Positions 12,223-23,694 of a stretch of 64,000 bases of DNA are shown in pieces. Positions within the stretch are counted from its first letter, which is position 1, and each line of letters begins with the position of its first letter. A program made the translations under genes and the position numbers. The notes below the pieces were generated by a model. It did no database searches, was not told the origin of the DNA, and saw only the letters and a program-made list of their open reading frames with translations. Source of the stretch: Vigna angularis (Eukaryota; Streptophyta; Magnoliopsida; Fabales; Fabaceae); contig NC_068972.1 of the NCBI RefSeq assembly GCF_016808095.1, positions 24,296,289 through 24,360,288 of the forward strand. The letters run 5' to 3'.

Positions 12223-12576
12223 GGCTCATCAACCACCAAGATTGGGAAGAAGATTTCACTGAAGTAAAGTAACAAAACCCTAATTTCAGAATCCACCCTC
12301 ATCAAAAATTGGGTTTCATTAAATAAAGGGCATTTCTTTTTAAATCCACCTCACTATGTCTGAAGAGAATCCACGTCTGTAGTTAAATTCCATCTCATTA
12401 CTTTTTTGCACACCTGGACTGTCGGTCGTTAATGATTTAAACATCGTTTGCAAAAAGGACTAAATTGAACATAAATTACATTCTTTAGGACAACATTGAA
12501 CATAAAAAAACCTAAGACCATTTTGAACAAATCCGACGAAAATAAGGACCATTAGTGCTATTAAGCCTAAAAACTT

Positions 12577-14825
12577 ATTGTCAAAAGACATAAATCGTGG
12601 TGTGATATTAGTTCTAGCTCTCATTTCTTGCTTTTTATAGCTAACTGCCAAACAAATAAGGTCAAAGAAGGCTCATATATGGTTAAGTCTCAATTGATTC
12701 CCACTACTAAATCAATTTCTTCCAAGGTTAAAGAAAGCATTGAGTGTGCTCCGAAAATGTAGTCAGAAAGAGGATCTGTTGGTTTAGGAAAATAATAACT
12801 TTTGGTTCATGAAGAAATGTCCCTTTCATATTAAGATAGTCAATCGGTAGAGGTATTCTGGTATTATTAAATAGGTTATAGGTGAAATTACTCTCATTGG
12901 TTAAAAGTACCAAAGACTCCCTAGCTCCTTGAAAACAAAAGTAAGAGCATCTTCTCCTTTAATTTTGTTAATTGCTCAAATAACAAAGATGGTAATGACG
13001 ATAGCTTTACAAGAATTTATTTCTTTAGTTGGAACTTCCCCTTTCCCGATCAATAGGCTCTTAGGGCTTTAGCCTAAGAACCTGATGCTTATTCAATAAA
13101 AGAAGTTGTTATACCTTCAAAACTTAGTTATGAGATTCATTGTTTGATCTTGAAGCTAGTATTTATTGTCTAGCCGGAGGAATAATCATTATTCCACCAT
13201 TTGAATAACCTTGAAAAAAATATTTCCTCAATAGAGAATAAAGAGGTATTGCCTACTTTCTTCCATTCTCCTTTTTTATTGTATTAACCTTTCTACTTTA
13301 ACACAGATACCTAATACATCAAGGACAGAAGTTTGATCAAATCTTGCGGCACCCCAATCACCTTTCTTTGGAGGAAAGCCAAATAGAATGGGACCAACCG
13401 AGGAAGAAGATCCAATTCCAACAACTGAACAAATCTTTATTCCAGTTCTAAGGGCTGAGCACCAAGAATAAATAGAGCATCAACCCGAGGAAATGAATCC
13501 TAACTTAGATGGATAAAAGGACATCTGATTGCAAAGTCGGAAGCCAACCATGGGGAGTCCATGACACCGAGCAATGATGCTTAAATCGCTCCGTTGTAAC
13601 GACTCTCATTTCATGTGAGCATTCTTCTGAAATTGGCGAAGGTAATCGATCTACTAGCTCCACTCTAACCAATTCAAATACTATAAGACCTTTACCACAA
13701 TCTTCACGAGTTCCCCTAAAAGCAAAAGCATTACCTAAGGTAAATCATTTATCTCTCAAAACTCCTTCTAGTTTGCCATAAACCTTCTTGGCTAACTGTT
13801 GACATCATCTTCAATCTCAAACTATTGGGATTGGAGCAAGAGTGGAATGGAAGAAAGTTGTCCTTATATTCTCCTCCAACTAGTACCTCCTTCTAACATG
13901 AAATAATGCCCAATAATCGGGAGTTGATATGTCCTTTCCATTATGGTCTGGGGAACATCGACCAAAGAAGGTACTCATATACTGCCTGGTGTTAATTAGG
14001 CAATTTACGTCTAGTGGGGAGCTTTGTCATCTCAAAGAATAAGCGTATCTTCCCTTGTATGCGGATATGAAAGTCGTGGATCTCTTGATGGTTGATATAT
14101 GCTTTTTGCTCTCTTTATTAGTGTCAAACAACTCCAATAGGTACAGGTAGAGAGTCTTCTACAAGTCTCATTACTGGTCGATGACCTTATTTTGGAAGTA
14201 GTCGAGATGTTTTCATTTCCTTAAGGAACTCTTCCTTTCATTCTATTATTGTATTCACTTCAATCGCTCTTGAATTAGTGGATCAAAGACTTTAACGGCT
14301 AGAGGTAGATTGGTTAAGAGGCCAAATGTTACTTTCTAAGTTCTCCTATTCGCTCTAGTTCACCTAATTGTCTATTTGTTAGGGTTTTTTTAAATAAGGC
14401 CTAAGGACGAGACATCTCTCTTAACAACTTTTTCCTAATCAATCAACTTTTGTGCTTTCCTAAAACAACGGAAAGTCTATTAAGAATTCCACCAACTACT
14501 AATCTTATGAAAGGGAATACTTTTATTTGAACAATACTTTCTTTCTATTGCACCACATTGTAACTTATGGACACTGTCGAAAGTTAAGTAAGAATGAAGT
14601 GGGGGAGTTAGCTTTACTCCTTAGGTGCTTGTTATTAAGAAGATAGAAAAGAGATAACTATCTCACGTGGGCTACTCTTTAAAGTGTTTCACTTGTTTAA
14701 GGAAGACTAAGACAACATGGTTTACGAAAAAGAATTATTCCGTATATATATATATATATATATGGATGTTACTTTTTTGTTTCGTTTAGTTTTGTGCATT
14801 GGTCAAGTTTCAGGTCTGTGCCTAA
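12577..14825. other. Gene-free 2.2-kb tract; composition unlike its neighbours
   Basis: No long frame, TIR or LTR end is recognised between the MULE and the chromovirus. The text is more GC-balanced and less repetitive than the neighbouring DNA and reads like plant mitochondrial intergenic DNA (CTTAGGGCTTTAGCCTAAG, GGGGGAGTTAGCTTTAC), so an old organellar insert is possible. I recognise no mitochondrial gene in it. A (TA)n microsatellite lies at 14743-14763. Confidence 0.35.
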
Positions 14826-15079
14826 TGTAACATCCAAATAATTTAAGGGTATTACTAGTAGTAAAAAAACTAAATTAATTCGATATCTGATATAAACAAT
14901 CAAACTTTATTTCAATTCAACCAAAGTACAGTTCCAAAGTTACAAACTTTAAACAATATAGTCCTCACCACTTAACATAAGTTCGAAATTAAACTTACAA
15001 GTCTTACACAACATATTTTTTTTTTCAATATAAATTTATTCTTTTTACAAAAATCCCTGAAAGTTTTTTCCTGCATGTC

Positions 15080-17716
15080 TGCTGCGGGCTGTCGCGGCCC
15101 ATCAAATTTGATGTGCATTAAAGAATGCAGTATAGTGCTAGGAAGTGACTCCTAGGTCGTCTCTCAAGGACCAAATGTGGTTCTAGTCTTAGGTCAAACA
15201 CGTAGTGGGGGGGTTGAAAGTGTTTTTGAATGCGATTGAACTAAACTAAAACATGAAATTAAACATAACAGTAAGGTCGAACGGTAAAAGATAGTAAAAT
15301 CAGAGAATGCAAAATTCATCAAGATTTGAAAATAAAACTCTAGAAAAGTAAACGCGCAAAAAACGTAATAGCAACCTAATTGAAATGCACCAAATGAACT
15401 TAAAGTCTAAACGCAATAATAGAAGTATCAGTAAAAGCAAACCGAGATTGAACAGTAAAATGCAACAGAAAATAAAGAAACGCTTCTAATGCTATTCAAA
15501 TGTATCATTAAGCTAAAACATTAAATGCGCAATGTAGTTTGGAAGTAAAATTAAATGCTCAAGTTGACAAATTAAAATACAAGAAGTAAGCATGTGAAGC
15601 TCCAAAGTGAATGATTCCAAAGTGAATAAAAGGTACTGTGTTCTCCTAGCAATTAACCAAATGTGTCCCCTATCCCAAGATGTAATAAAATGAAATGTGC
15701 TCTTCATTGCAAATTGTGACGTGACTACTCCCTATCACCGTACTACTATTCTTTCTAGCAAAACTAATGACATATTCCTACCTAAAAGCAATTTAAAAAT
15801 CAGCATGCTACTCTCCCAAAATCAAGCACCGCATGTGCTCTTCTCCCAATGAATCAACATTTCACTCTCCTCCTCGGTGGTAGCTCTCCAATAATGAAGC
15901 ACTTCTTCCAGCAAAATAAAGAAAAGAAATTAAACCATTCCAGTATCACATTACCTTGCACGTACACCTACATATTCCACTTCTTTTTATTCCATTATAA
16001 TCTATCGTGGCACCACTTCTACTCATGCTTTCTCCTCCAAAGTCAATCACGCTCTCTTCCTCAACCGTAACCCTCCATCTCTCAATCTCCCCAAAATTTC
16101 ATAATCCCCTGCTGGGTTGCGGCTAGACCTAATTCTTTGCTGCTTCTGTTAGGCGCTCCCCCTTGTGGGCCGTGGCATTCTCCTTCCCAGCCAGTTGGAC
16201 TGAGAGCTTCCCAAGCTGGACCAGAATCTCGTGTCAACTCCTTCAATTTGCACCTCCCAAGCTTGCTGCCGTGTTGCTGTGTGCTCTCCAAATGCAGCCC
16301 ATCCCTTAACCTTCCATCTCTCCATCTCCCCTTGACTCTCCTCTCGGTAGCTGCTTACTTCTCCAAAGCTGGACTTGTGTGCCTCTGTGCTTCCAAGCTG
16401 GAATGCTGGATCCGAGGGCTTCCTATTGCTAGACGTCACCTCCAACTCCAAGCCGAGACACCCTCCATTGCGTGTTGGACCGAGAGCTTTGGACGTGTGC
16501 TACTACTTTCATGAATCCAAGCTGTTGGACCAGCTGTTGTTTTCTTTTTCCTTCTACACCACCCTCTTATATGAAGCACGTGAGGTGCTTGCTGGACGTA
16601 TGCTGTTGGAGCGTGAGTGGATCAGGGACGTGTGTCAGCTGGACGCGTGTTGTCCTCTCTTGGACCTAGGTTGCTGGGCTCAACCCGCTGCTGTGCTGGA
16701 TGGGAGTTGCCTATGTGAACGCTGGACGCTATAGTGCATAAGGTCTGGGCCGTGATGAGTTTTTCATAATGAAGCTCCTAAGCTTGCTGGACGTGGAGCC
16801 CCTTGCTTGTGCACCTCTCCAAAATGAAAGCCACTTTCTCCCAGCCAGCTGGACCCGTGATGCGCTCTCTTCTGGACCGTGAAGATAGCTGGATGTCACT
16901 CCTTTCCTCAAGCTGCTGGACCGCGTGGTGAAGCTGGTGGAAAATGAAGCTCCGCGTGAAGCCCTTCTCCAATTCTCTTGGACGCGTGGACCAACTTCCG
17001 TGTTGGACGCTGCATGTTTCACTTCTTCAATGACTTGGTGGACTAACGTGAAGATAGATGGGCTGCACGTGGACCATAGAGGTGTGCTACAAATTGCTTG
17101 ACATCACCCTTCTTTTTGATTGAGTCCGTGTGGTGTGCTACTGGATTCCCTCGTCTCGGTGGCAGCTGCTGTGATGGACGTGATGGACTCTTCCGCATTG
17201 GACACCACCCGCTGATGCACCTCCCTTTCTCTCCAAGCACACACCTCCCAAGATGTTGTTTCTTTCTTCACGTGTTGGATTGTTGGATGAAGAAATAAAT
17301 GGGTGCAAACCGTGATGAATGAAGAACGGAAGCTGTTGTTCGTGGTGCTTCTTTCCAGCCCAAATGCGTGAGTGCTGCTGCTGGATGCACCCCCTTTTTC
17401 AGTTGAAGCACCCCTTTCTCAAAGGGCCAAAGAGTAAAATCACCATAGTGTCTTCTTTCTTGTGCACACTTCTTTTATGAAGAGTCTTGAATTAAGTGAC
17501 AACCTTCCAAATGTTCCAAATTGTTATCCAACAATTTCCCTACAATTAATAATGCAAATAATTAGTCTTAGATAATTCAAATTAATTAAAATACGAATTT
17601 CTGATCAAACTAAGCACAATTAGGAAAAATGGGAAAATATTGGTCATTCAAGCGCAATTCCCTGATTAAGTCTAACACAATAAGCTAAGTGAAATCAAGA
17701 AAATATTGACTCATCA
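15080..17716 (-). mobile_element. Solo LTR (TGCTGCGG...CATCA family), 5-bp TSD, nested in chromovirus LTR
   Basis: The insert starts TGCTGCGGGCTGTCGCGG and ends GACTCATCA, with a perfect 5-bp duplication ATGTC at 15075-15079 and 17717-17721. Removing it restores continuity with the other chromovirus LTR. Ends in TG...CA with a 5-bp TSD and no internal genes fit a solo LTR left by LTR-LTR recombination. A sister copy is at 38439-40775 and a truncated relative at 52909-54125. The middle (about 16130-17420) is GC-rich with a recurring CTGGAC word. Open frames there are not conserved between copies, so I do not call them. Strand is uncertain. Confidence 0.8.
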
Positions 17717-18481
17717 ATGTCTCTCATCATCTCTAAGCTTTTTCAACTGCATCTGCAACATTATCTGCTCACGTATAACATGAGTTATACGATCATAGCA
17801 TAAGCACCACTTAGTTTTTTAAAAAATTGGAACAGTCAAAATACATCAACATGTCTTAGGAATTACATATCTAAATTTTAGGTTAATCTAACGGTTAACT
17901 AGGTAGAGATTGAGATTTATACAACTCGAAAAAATTATTCAATTGGGTTGTCGACTCTATAAAAATTGCGGAGTTAATTCCTCCAAGTACAGACATCCAG
18001 TTACAAATCTGAGTGGTCAAAATATAGTAATATATTTTTGGAATCATTTATCAAAATTTTCAACTTAATCTATCGGCAAAAGAAGGGGGAATTTAGATTT
18101 TTCCGATATAAGTTAGAGATAGAAATAAAGTGATGGTCATTCTACCCAAAATTATAATATTATTTCCTTTAAGTACAATTCTCAAATTAAAGATCCTGAT
18201 GGTCAAAGTTAATTTCTGTCTTATAAACTATGTATTAAATTTCTAGATTGATGTAACGATAGACTAAGTAGCAATTAGAGTTGTACTAAGATAGCTTCGA
18301 AAAAAAAAAAAAAACATGATCAAAATTTTAAATTTCACAATTTGATTGAGTATTTACTCCCACAATTTTATAGTTTTCTTATTCAACATAATAAAATGTA
18401 TTCATCACATATTCCATACAAAATGAATATATTACAAAATAAATTAACAATAATAAAATATCATAATATAAACATTCTAGG

Positions 18482-18840
18482 TAACTAAGAACTTGAATCC
18501 AGCATAGCCGGTTAGACAACTTCTTATCCGTCCAGAAAAATGCAATAAAAAAAAGAAACACAGTAAAAGTCTTGGGGAAACAAGAAGTTGAATTTGACAT
18601 AGCCGGTTCGACAACTTCTTATCCTTCTAGAAAAATGCAAGAGAAAAAGAAACACAATAAAAGTCATGGGAAAACAAGAAGTTGAATCTGGCATAGCTGA
18701 TTAGACAACTTCTTATCCTTCCAAAAAAAATGTAAGAGAAAAAGAAACACAATAAAAGTCCTAGGGAAACAAGAAGTTGAATCTGGCATAGCCGGTTAGA
18801 CAACTTCTTATCCTTCCAGAAAATGCAACAGACGCAGAAT
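18482..18840. repeat. ~94-bp tandem repeat x4 in chromovirus 3' LTR
   Basis: Four imperfect units, each with AGAAGTTGAATCTGGCATAG, CGGTTAGACAACTTCTTATC and AAAGAAACACAATAAAAGTC. The same array recurs in the 5' LTR at 25512-25860, so it pre-dates insertion. Each unit holds a small imperfect inverted repeat GAAGTTG...CAACTTC. Confidence 0.9.
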
Positions 18841-19386
18841 ATCATTCTAAATCTATAAAGAGACTCAAAATTTTAAACATATTCAAGATTTCAGATCATA
18901 CAAAAAAAAATAAAATAAAAGACTCAAGGTTAGCTCCTCTTACTTGATTCTCGCTCCTTCTTGGAAGAAGAGCACCTCTTCAAAAGCTCTTGCTACCTTC
19001 TCTACAACTTATATTCTAGTCCTAATATCTCTGTATTTTCGACAAAGGCTTGCTCAATTTCACTCTCCCTCCCCCAAAACTTCATTTCTCACCCCTATTT
19101 ATAGTTGAAGTTAGGGTTACTGTAGCAGTAATGTACCTGTATTACAATTCACTGTAACAGTACTGTAGTTGTATTACAATTCACTGTAGCAGTATTATAG
19201 CTTGTACTCCATTTTTCCTGTAGCAGTATTGTAGCAACACATGATTCACGAGGTATTCTTATTGTAGCACTATACATATTTCATTGTAGCACTATACGTA
19301 TTTTATTGTAGCATTATACATAAAATTATTTTTTTATTTCAAAAAAATCTAGTATCTTAGTTACAATTATTTTCAAGGGTCTTACA

Positions 19387-19401
19387 ATCTCCCCAACAAC
19401 A
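19387..19401 (-). other. Polypurine tract of chromovirus
   Basis: On minus, TGTTGTTGGGGAGAT directly precedes the LTR start TGTAAGAC, the expected position of the plus-strand primer. Confidence 0.7.
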
Positions 19402-19430
19402 AAAATTTTTGCCCTCGAAAGTTAGTTATT

Positions 19431-20904
19431 TTAACAAAAGAGATATTGATATTCTTTTATCATAAATTCCTCTAATTCCCAAATCATTTCCTATATGTCT
19501 TCATTCCAAAGTACCTTTATCGTGCGAATATCCTTTCCTCTTAGCTTTTTCATTTGAACATTTAGTATTCGTACTGGTCCAACCTCCATTGTTAAGTTCT
19601 CCTTGACCTGAATTTCATCAACTTCCAACACATGCTTTGGATCTGGAATATACTTCCTCAGTTGGGATACATGAAAAAACATTATGCAAATTTGTCAATC
19701 GAGGCGATAATGCTATCTCATAAGCCATTGGCCCAATCTTTTTGAGAATCTGATACGGTCCAAGAAATTTTGTTGTCAGCTTCCTCATCTTGATAGCTCT
19801 CCCGACTCCTGTAGTTGGTGTTACTCGTAAGAATACATGATCTCCTACCTCAAATTCTAACGGTCTTCTCCTTTTGTCAGCATATGACTTTTGTATACTT
19901 TGAGTTGCTTTCATCCGATCTTGGATTAATTTTATCTTTTTTGTGGTCCGTTGTAATAACTCCGGTCCTACTATCAGTGATTCCCCATCTTGAAACCAAC
20001 ATAACAGTGGTCTACATCTTCTTCCATATAAAGCTTCATATGGTGCCATACCAATACTAGAATGATAATTGTTGTTGTAAGTAAATTCTACTAATGGCAG
20101 TATCTCATTCCAACTTCCGAGATGATCCAATACACAAGTTCTTAGCAAATCCTCCAAAGACTGAATAGTTCTTTCTGTTTGACCATCAGTTTGAGGGTGA
20201 TAAGCTGAACTCATCCTCAACTATGTTCCCAGAGAATAATGTAGCGTCTGCTAAAACCTTGAAGTAAACCTTGGATCTCAGTCTGACACAATGCTTGTAG
20301 GTATGTTATGCAACCTCACTACTTCCCCGATGTATAATTCCATCAGCTTTTCTAGTGACATACGTTGATTAATGGGTAAAAAGTGAGCACTCTTGGTTAG
20401 TCTATCAACGATAACCTAGATAGAATCGTGACCTTTTGATGACTTTGATAAATGTTATACAAAGTCCATCGAGATATTGTCCCACTTCCATTGAGGAATG
20501 TCTAACTGTTATAACATCCCTCCTGGTTTTTGATGCTCCACTTTTGCCTTTTGACACACCAAGCAGGCTGCTACAAACTCTGCCACATCCCTCTTCATAC
20601 CAATCCACCAAAACGACTCCTTCAGGTCCTTATACATCTTAGTCATACCTGGATGTATGCTAAGACGACTTTTATGACCTTCTTCCAAAATTAAACGTTT
20701 CAACTCAGTCTTTGCAGGTATACACACCCTGTTCTTAAATCGAAGAATGTCATCTTTAGTTAGAACGAAATCCTTGGCTTGATCAGTGCCCATCAACCTG
20801 ATCTTTTGCTGCAACTCTTGATCCATTGACTGCTCAACCTTCACTTGTTCTAAGAAGTCACTGGTGATTGGCAAATGACCACACCATATATGATCTAGGG
20901 TCAA
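19431..20904 (-). pseudogene. Chromovirus integrase and chromodomain-like tail, broken
   Basis: 20904-20509 holds the H2C2 integrase zinc finger region (LSIHPGMTKMYKDLKESFWW and CLVCQKAKVEHQKPGGML). A stop follows, then the core, with SSAYHPQTDGQTERTIQSLE at 20220 and ALYGRRCRPLLCW. The GPYQILKKIGPMAYEIALS block and a C-terminal FHVSQLRKYIPDP segment with VLWNEDI-stop-EMIWELEE, a chromodomain-like motif, end at 19431. Integrases of this clade use a D,D-35-E site. I count at least four stops or frame breaks (near 20509, 20400, 20220 and 19680), so no functional integrase can be made. Confidence 0.88.
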
Positions 20905-22316
20905 CTACAACCCCAAGTTCATATCACACAACTTTTCTATTAGTTCTAATTCCTTCACCATCAGTGTTGTTATCTGAGCCTGTCTCCTACTCAATGCATC
21001 TGCCACCACATAGACTTTTATTGGGTGATATAAAAGCTCGAAGTCATAGTCTTTCATATATTCCATCCATCTTCTTTTTTGCATGTTCAACTCCTTTTGG
21101 TCAAACAAGCACTTTGACTCTTATGGTCACTAAAAACTTGGAAACTTGCCCCATAGAGGTAGTGTCTCCATGTCTTTAATGAAAATACTACTGCTGCAAG
21201 TTCTATGTCATGCGTTGGGTAGTTCTTCTCATGCGCCTTCAGCTGCCTAGATGCATAAGCCACTGGTCTTCTTTCTTGCATCAAAACGCACCCCAATCCT
21301 TGGTATGACGCATCACAATACACCTCAAAAGATTTTCTAGAGTCTGGAATGATTAATACTGGTGCTAACGTTGGCCGTTGCTTCATCTCTTCGAAACTGG
21401 CTTCACACTTGTCAGTCCACACAAATAGTTGATCCTTGCGAGTTAACTGAGTTAGAGGATCAACAATCTTGGAAATCGCTTGGACAAACCGTCGATAATA
21501 ATCGACTAATCCTATGAAGCTTCGTACTTCAGTTACAGTTTTCGGTTGCTCCCACTTTAGCACAACTTCGACTTTTGTTGGATTCACTGAGATTCCTTGA
21601 CCAGAAATCACATGACCCAAAAATTGTACTTTCTCCAACCAAAACTCACACTTTGACAGTTTCCCATAAAGTTGATGTTTTCTCAAAATTTCCAACGCCA
21701 CCCTCAAGTGTTCAACATGCTCTTCCTTATTCTTAGAATAGATAAGAATATTGTCTATAAATACTACCATGAACTTATCTAAACATGACCGAAATATTAT
21801 GTTCATGTAGTCCATAAAAATCTCTAGAGCATTCGTCACACCAAACGACATTACTATGTACTCAAAGTGTCCGTAGCGAGATCTGAAAGCCGTCTTTTGT
21901 ACATTTTCCGTCTTGACAAGAATCTGGTGGTAACCAGATCTGAGATCAATTTTTGAAAACACCCCTACTCCTCTCAACGGATCTAATAGATCATCGATTC
22001 TTGGCAAAGGATACTTGTTCTTAATTGTAACCCTGTTCAACTGTCGATAGTCCACGCACAACCTTGAACTTCCATCCTTCTTCTTTACCAGCAAGACAGG
22101 AGCTCCCCATTAAGACACACTTGGACGGATAAACTTCTTCTCCAAGAGATCTTCGATTTGCTTTTTCGACTCCGCTAGTTCGGCAGGAGCCATTCTGTAT
22201 GGAGCCATAGACACCAGACCAGCTCCTGGCACCAGGTCTATTGTGAAATTGATCTCTCGACTAGGTGGTAAACCTGGTACTTCTTCTGGAAAAACATCAA
22301 CATATTCTTCTACCAC
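20905..22316 (-). pseudogene. Chromovirus reverse transcriptase / RNase H, active-site mutated
   Basis: 22316-22110 carries the RT lead-in ([30 protein letters not shown]). After one stop, 22094-21087 carries the RT core: [33 protein letters not shown] and, at the catalytic turn, [13 protein letters not shown]. The family consensus there is FIDD, so the second Asp of the polymerase site is replaced by Asn. RNase H follows ([25 protein letters not shown]). A frameshift at about 21095 puts the remaining [20 protein letters not shown] and ADALSRR connection on another frame. The enzyme would be dead even without the breaks. Confidence 0.92.
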
Positions 22317-22499
22317 TGGTATCCCGATGATTTGTTCTTCAGTATTCTCTCTTTTCTCCTAAGCTAACACTATATAACAAGTAGCTCCATCTTTGATATC
22401 CTTTGAAACGACCCGAGTTGAGCTTATTTCTAACTCATTCAAATTTAGAAACTCTATCTTTTGTTTCCCGCAGTCAATAAGAACGTGATTGACAGTCAA

Positions 22500-23519
22500 T
22501 CAATGCAGTCCTAAAATAATGTCTAGATTTTGAAGGGGTAAGCAAATCAAGTTCACTTTGAACTTGCGGCCTGCAATTTGGATCGGGCATCCGACATAGA
22601 CTGAACTGGTCATAACTGGTCCCGATGCTGGTGTACCTGGCTTAGTAGCCTCTTCCGCAGACATTGCGAATACTCTTCCTGTTGCCTGGGGTTTTATTTC
22701 AGCAGAATCTTGTTGTTGTGATTCACCCACTTTCTTTTTCTTTGGAAAAACATTAGCAAAGTGTCCCGGATCATTGCAGATGAAACATCTCTTCCCTTCA
22801 ACTTTTTCTCCAATAAGTTTAGGGCAGTCACGTTTGAAATGTGCTCCCCCACACTCAAAACACTTCATTGTTCCTCGATAGGATAGGTTTGGTTTTTCAT
22901 AAGGCGTTTTGTTGAATTTCATTGAAGATTCTCCCTTTGAAGGTCTGGAAACCCTATTTGGATCACCCTCAAACAATTCTATCATTTTGGCTTTCTCTAC
23001 CAATGCTGGAAACTCTTGTATATCTAATGGCATAAGTACCTTCTTCAGCTCATGCCTTAATCCTCCCTCGAATTTTTGACATCTCCATTTTTTTGTAATA
23101 TTCTGGGTATAAAATCTCGATAGATAGTTAAATTTTACCACGTACTCCTGCACTGATAGCCTTGTTTGTCGTAAGGTCAAAAACTCTGCCTCCCTTGCGA
23201 ATTTTGCACTATTTGGAAAATATTTTTCCAAGAACCTTATCTTAAAGTTCTCCCAACTCACAATCTCACCACGAACTGTCATCAACTGTTGCATACTTTC
23301 CCACTAATATTCAGTCTCACCCACCAAAAGAAATGATGCATAAGTTAATTTCTGTTATTCTGAGCAAGTTATTACTAAAAAAATCTTCTCATTCTACCTT
23401 AGCCATGAGTTGGCCTCATCAGGAGTAGCCTCCCCAATAACCTTAGTAGGATCATGCCTTAAGAAGTCATTCAAGCTAGAATGATTTTGAGGTACTTGAT
23501 CAACTTGTTGTTGTTGCAT
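22500..23519 (-). pseudogene. Chromovirus gag with zinc knuckles; protease catalytic segment deleted
   Basis: Gag begins near 23519 (MQQQQVDQVPQNHSSLNDFL). Two or three stops occur before the intact stretch from 23294, which has the Retrotrans_gag core (ENFKIRFLEKYFPNSAKFA, LTLRQTRLSVQEYVVKFNYL). The first knuckle CFECGGAHFKRDCP is intact. The second, CFICNDPGHFANVFP, has lost its last Cys. The protease flanks are joined directly (EEATKPGTPASGPVMTSS), so the segment with the catalytic D-S/T-G-A is missing. The frame ends at 22500 (ILGLH-stop) where the family has Trp, consistent with TGG to TGA. Confidence 0.88.
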
Positions 23520-23678
23520 CTTTGTCGAGATTTAAGTGATTTCTTCCACAAAAAAATAATAAAATTTAGCATATGATATGAACTTCTTCAAATAGTCATT
23601 CTCACCATAAACAATAAAGAGTTTTACTAAGAATAACAAGTTCACTCCCCACACCCCTAAAAGATTTTCGAAAACCAT

Positions 23679-23691
23679 TGTTGTGATACCA
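23679..23691 (-). other. Primer-binding site (tRNA-iMet type) of chromovirus
   Basis: On minus, three bases (TTA) separate the LTR end GTTACA from TGGTATCACAACA, which matches the start of the usual initiator-Met PBS TGGTATCAGAGC with mismatches. Confidence 0.7.
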
Positions 23692-23694
23692 TAA

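Larger units (their letters stand above)
7723..12567 (+). mobile_element. 4.85-kb Mutator-like element (MULE) with long TIRs
   Basis: The left end GGCTTAATAGCACTGATGG and the inverse right end CCATTAGTGCTATTAAGCC define long terminal inverted repeats of about 250 bp (about 7723-7975 and 12325-12567). The flanks carry a 9-bp target duplication with one mismatch: TAAAAAATT at 7714-7722 and TAAAAACTT at 12568-12576. The body carries a plus-strand MULE transposase with a SWIM finger and a minus-strand GRF zinc-finger gene. Both are broken, so the copy is inactive, but the ends look good enough to be moved by a transposase in trans. Confidence 0.92.
14826..19386 (-). repeat. 3' LTR of chromovirus (interrupted)
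   Basis: Matches the 23695-26159 LTR over most of its length once the insertion at 15080-17716 is removed. It is adjacent to the PPT on its coding-upstream side. It contains a ~94-bp tandem repeat (18482-18840) and, at 19105-19330, repeated CTGTAGCAGTA/TATTGTAGCAC words that the 5' LTR has mostly lost. Confidence 0.88.

Noticed and set aside
16137..17022. Several overlapping frames of 97-125 codons on both strands
   Set aside because: Stop-poor because of GC content; not conserved in the sister copy.
18379..18845. Hydrophobic frames resembling small membrane proteins (also 25412-25821)
   Set aside because: Generated by the ~94-bp tandem repeat in the chromovirus LTR.
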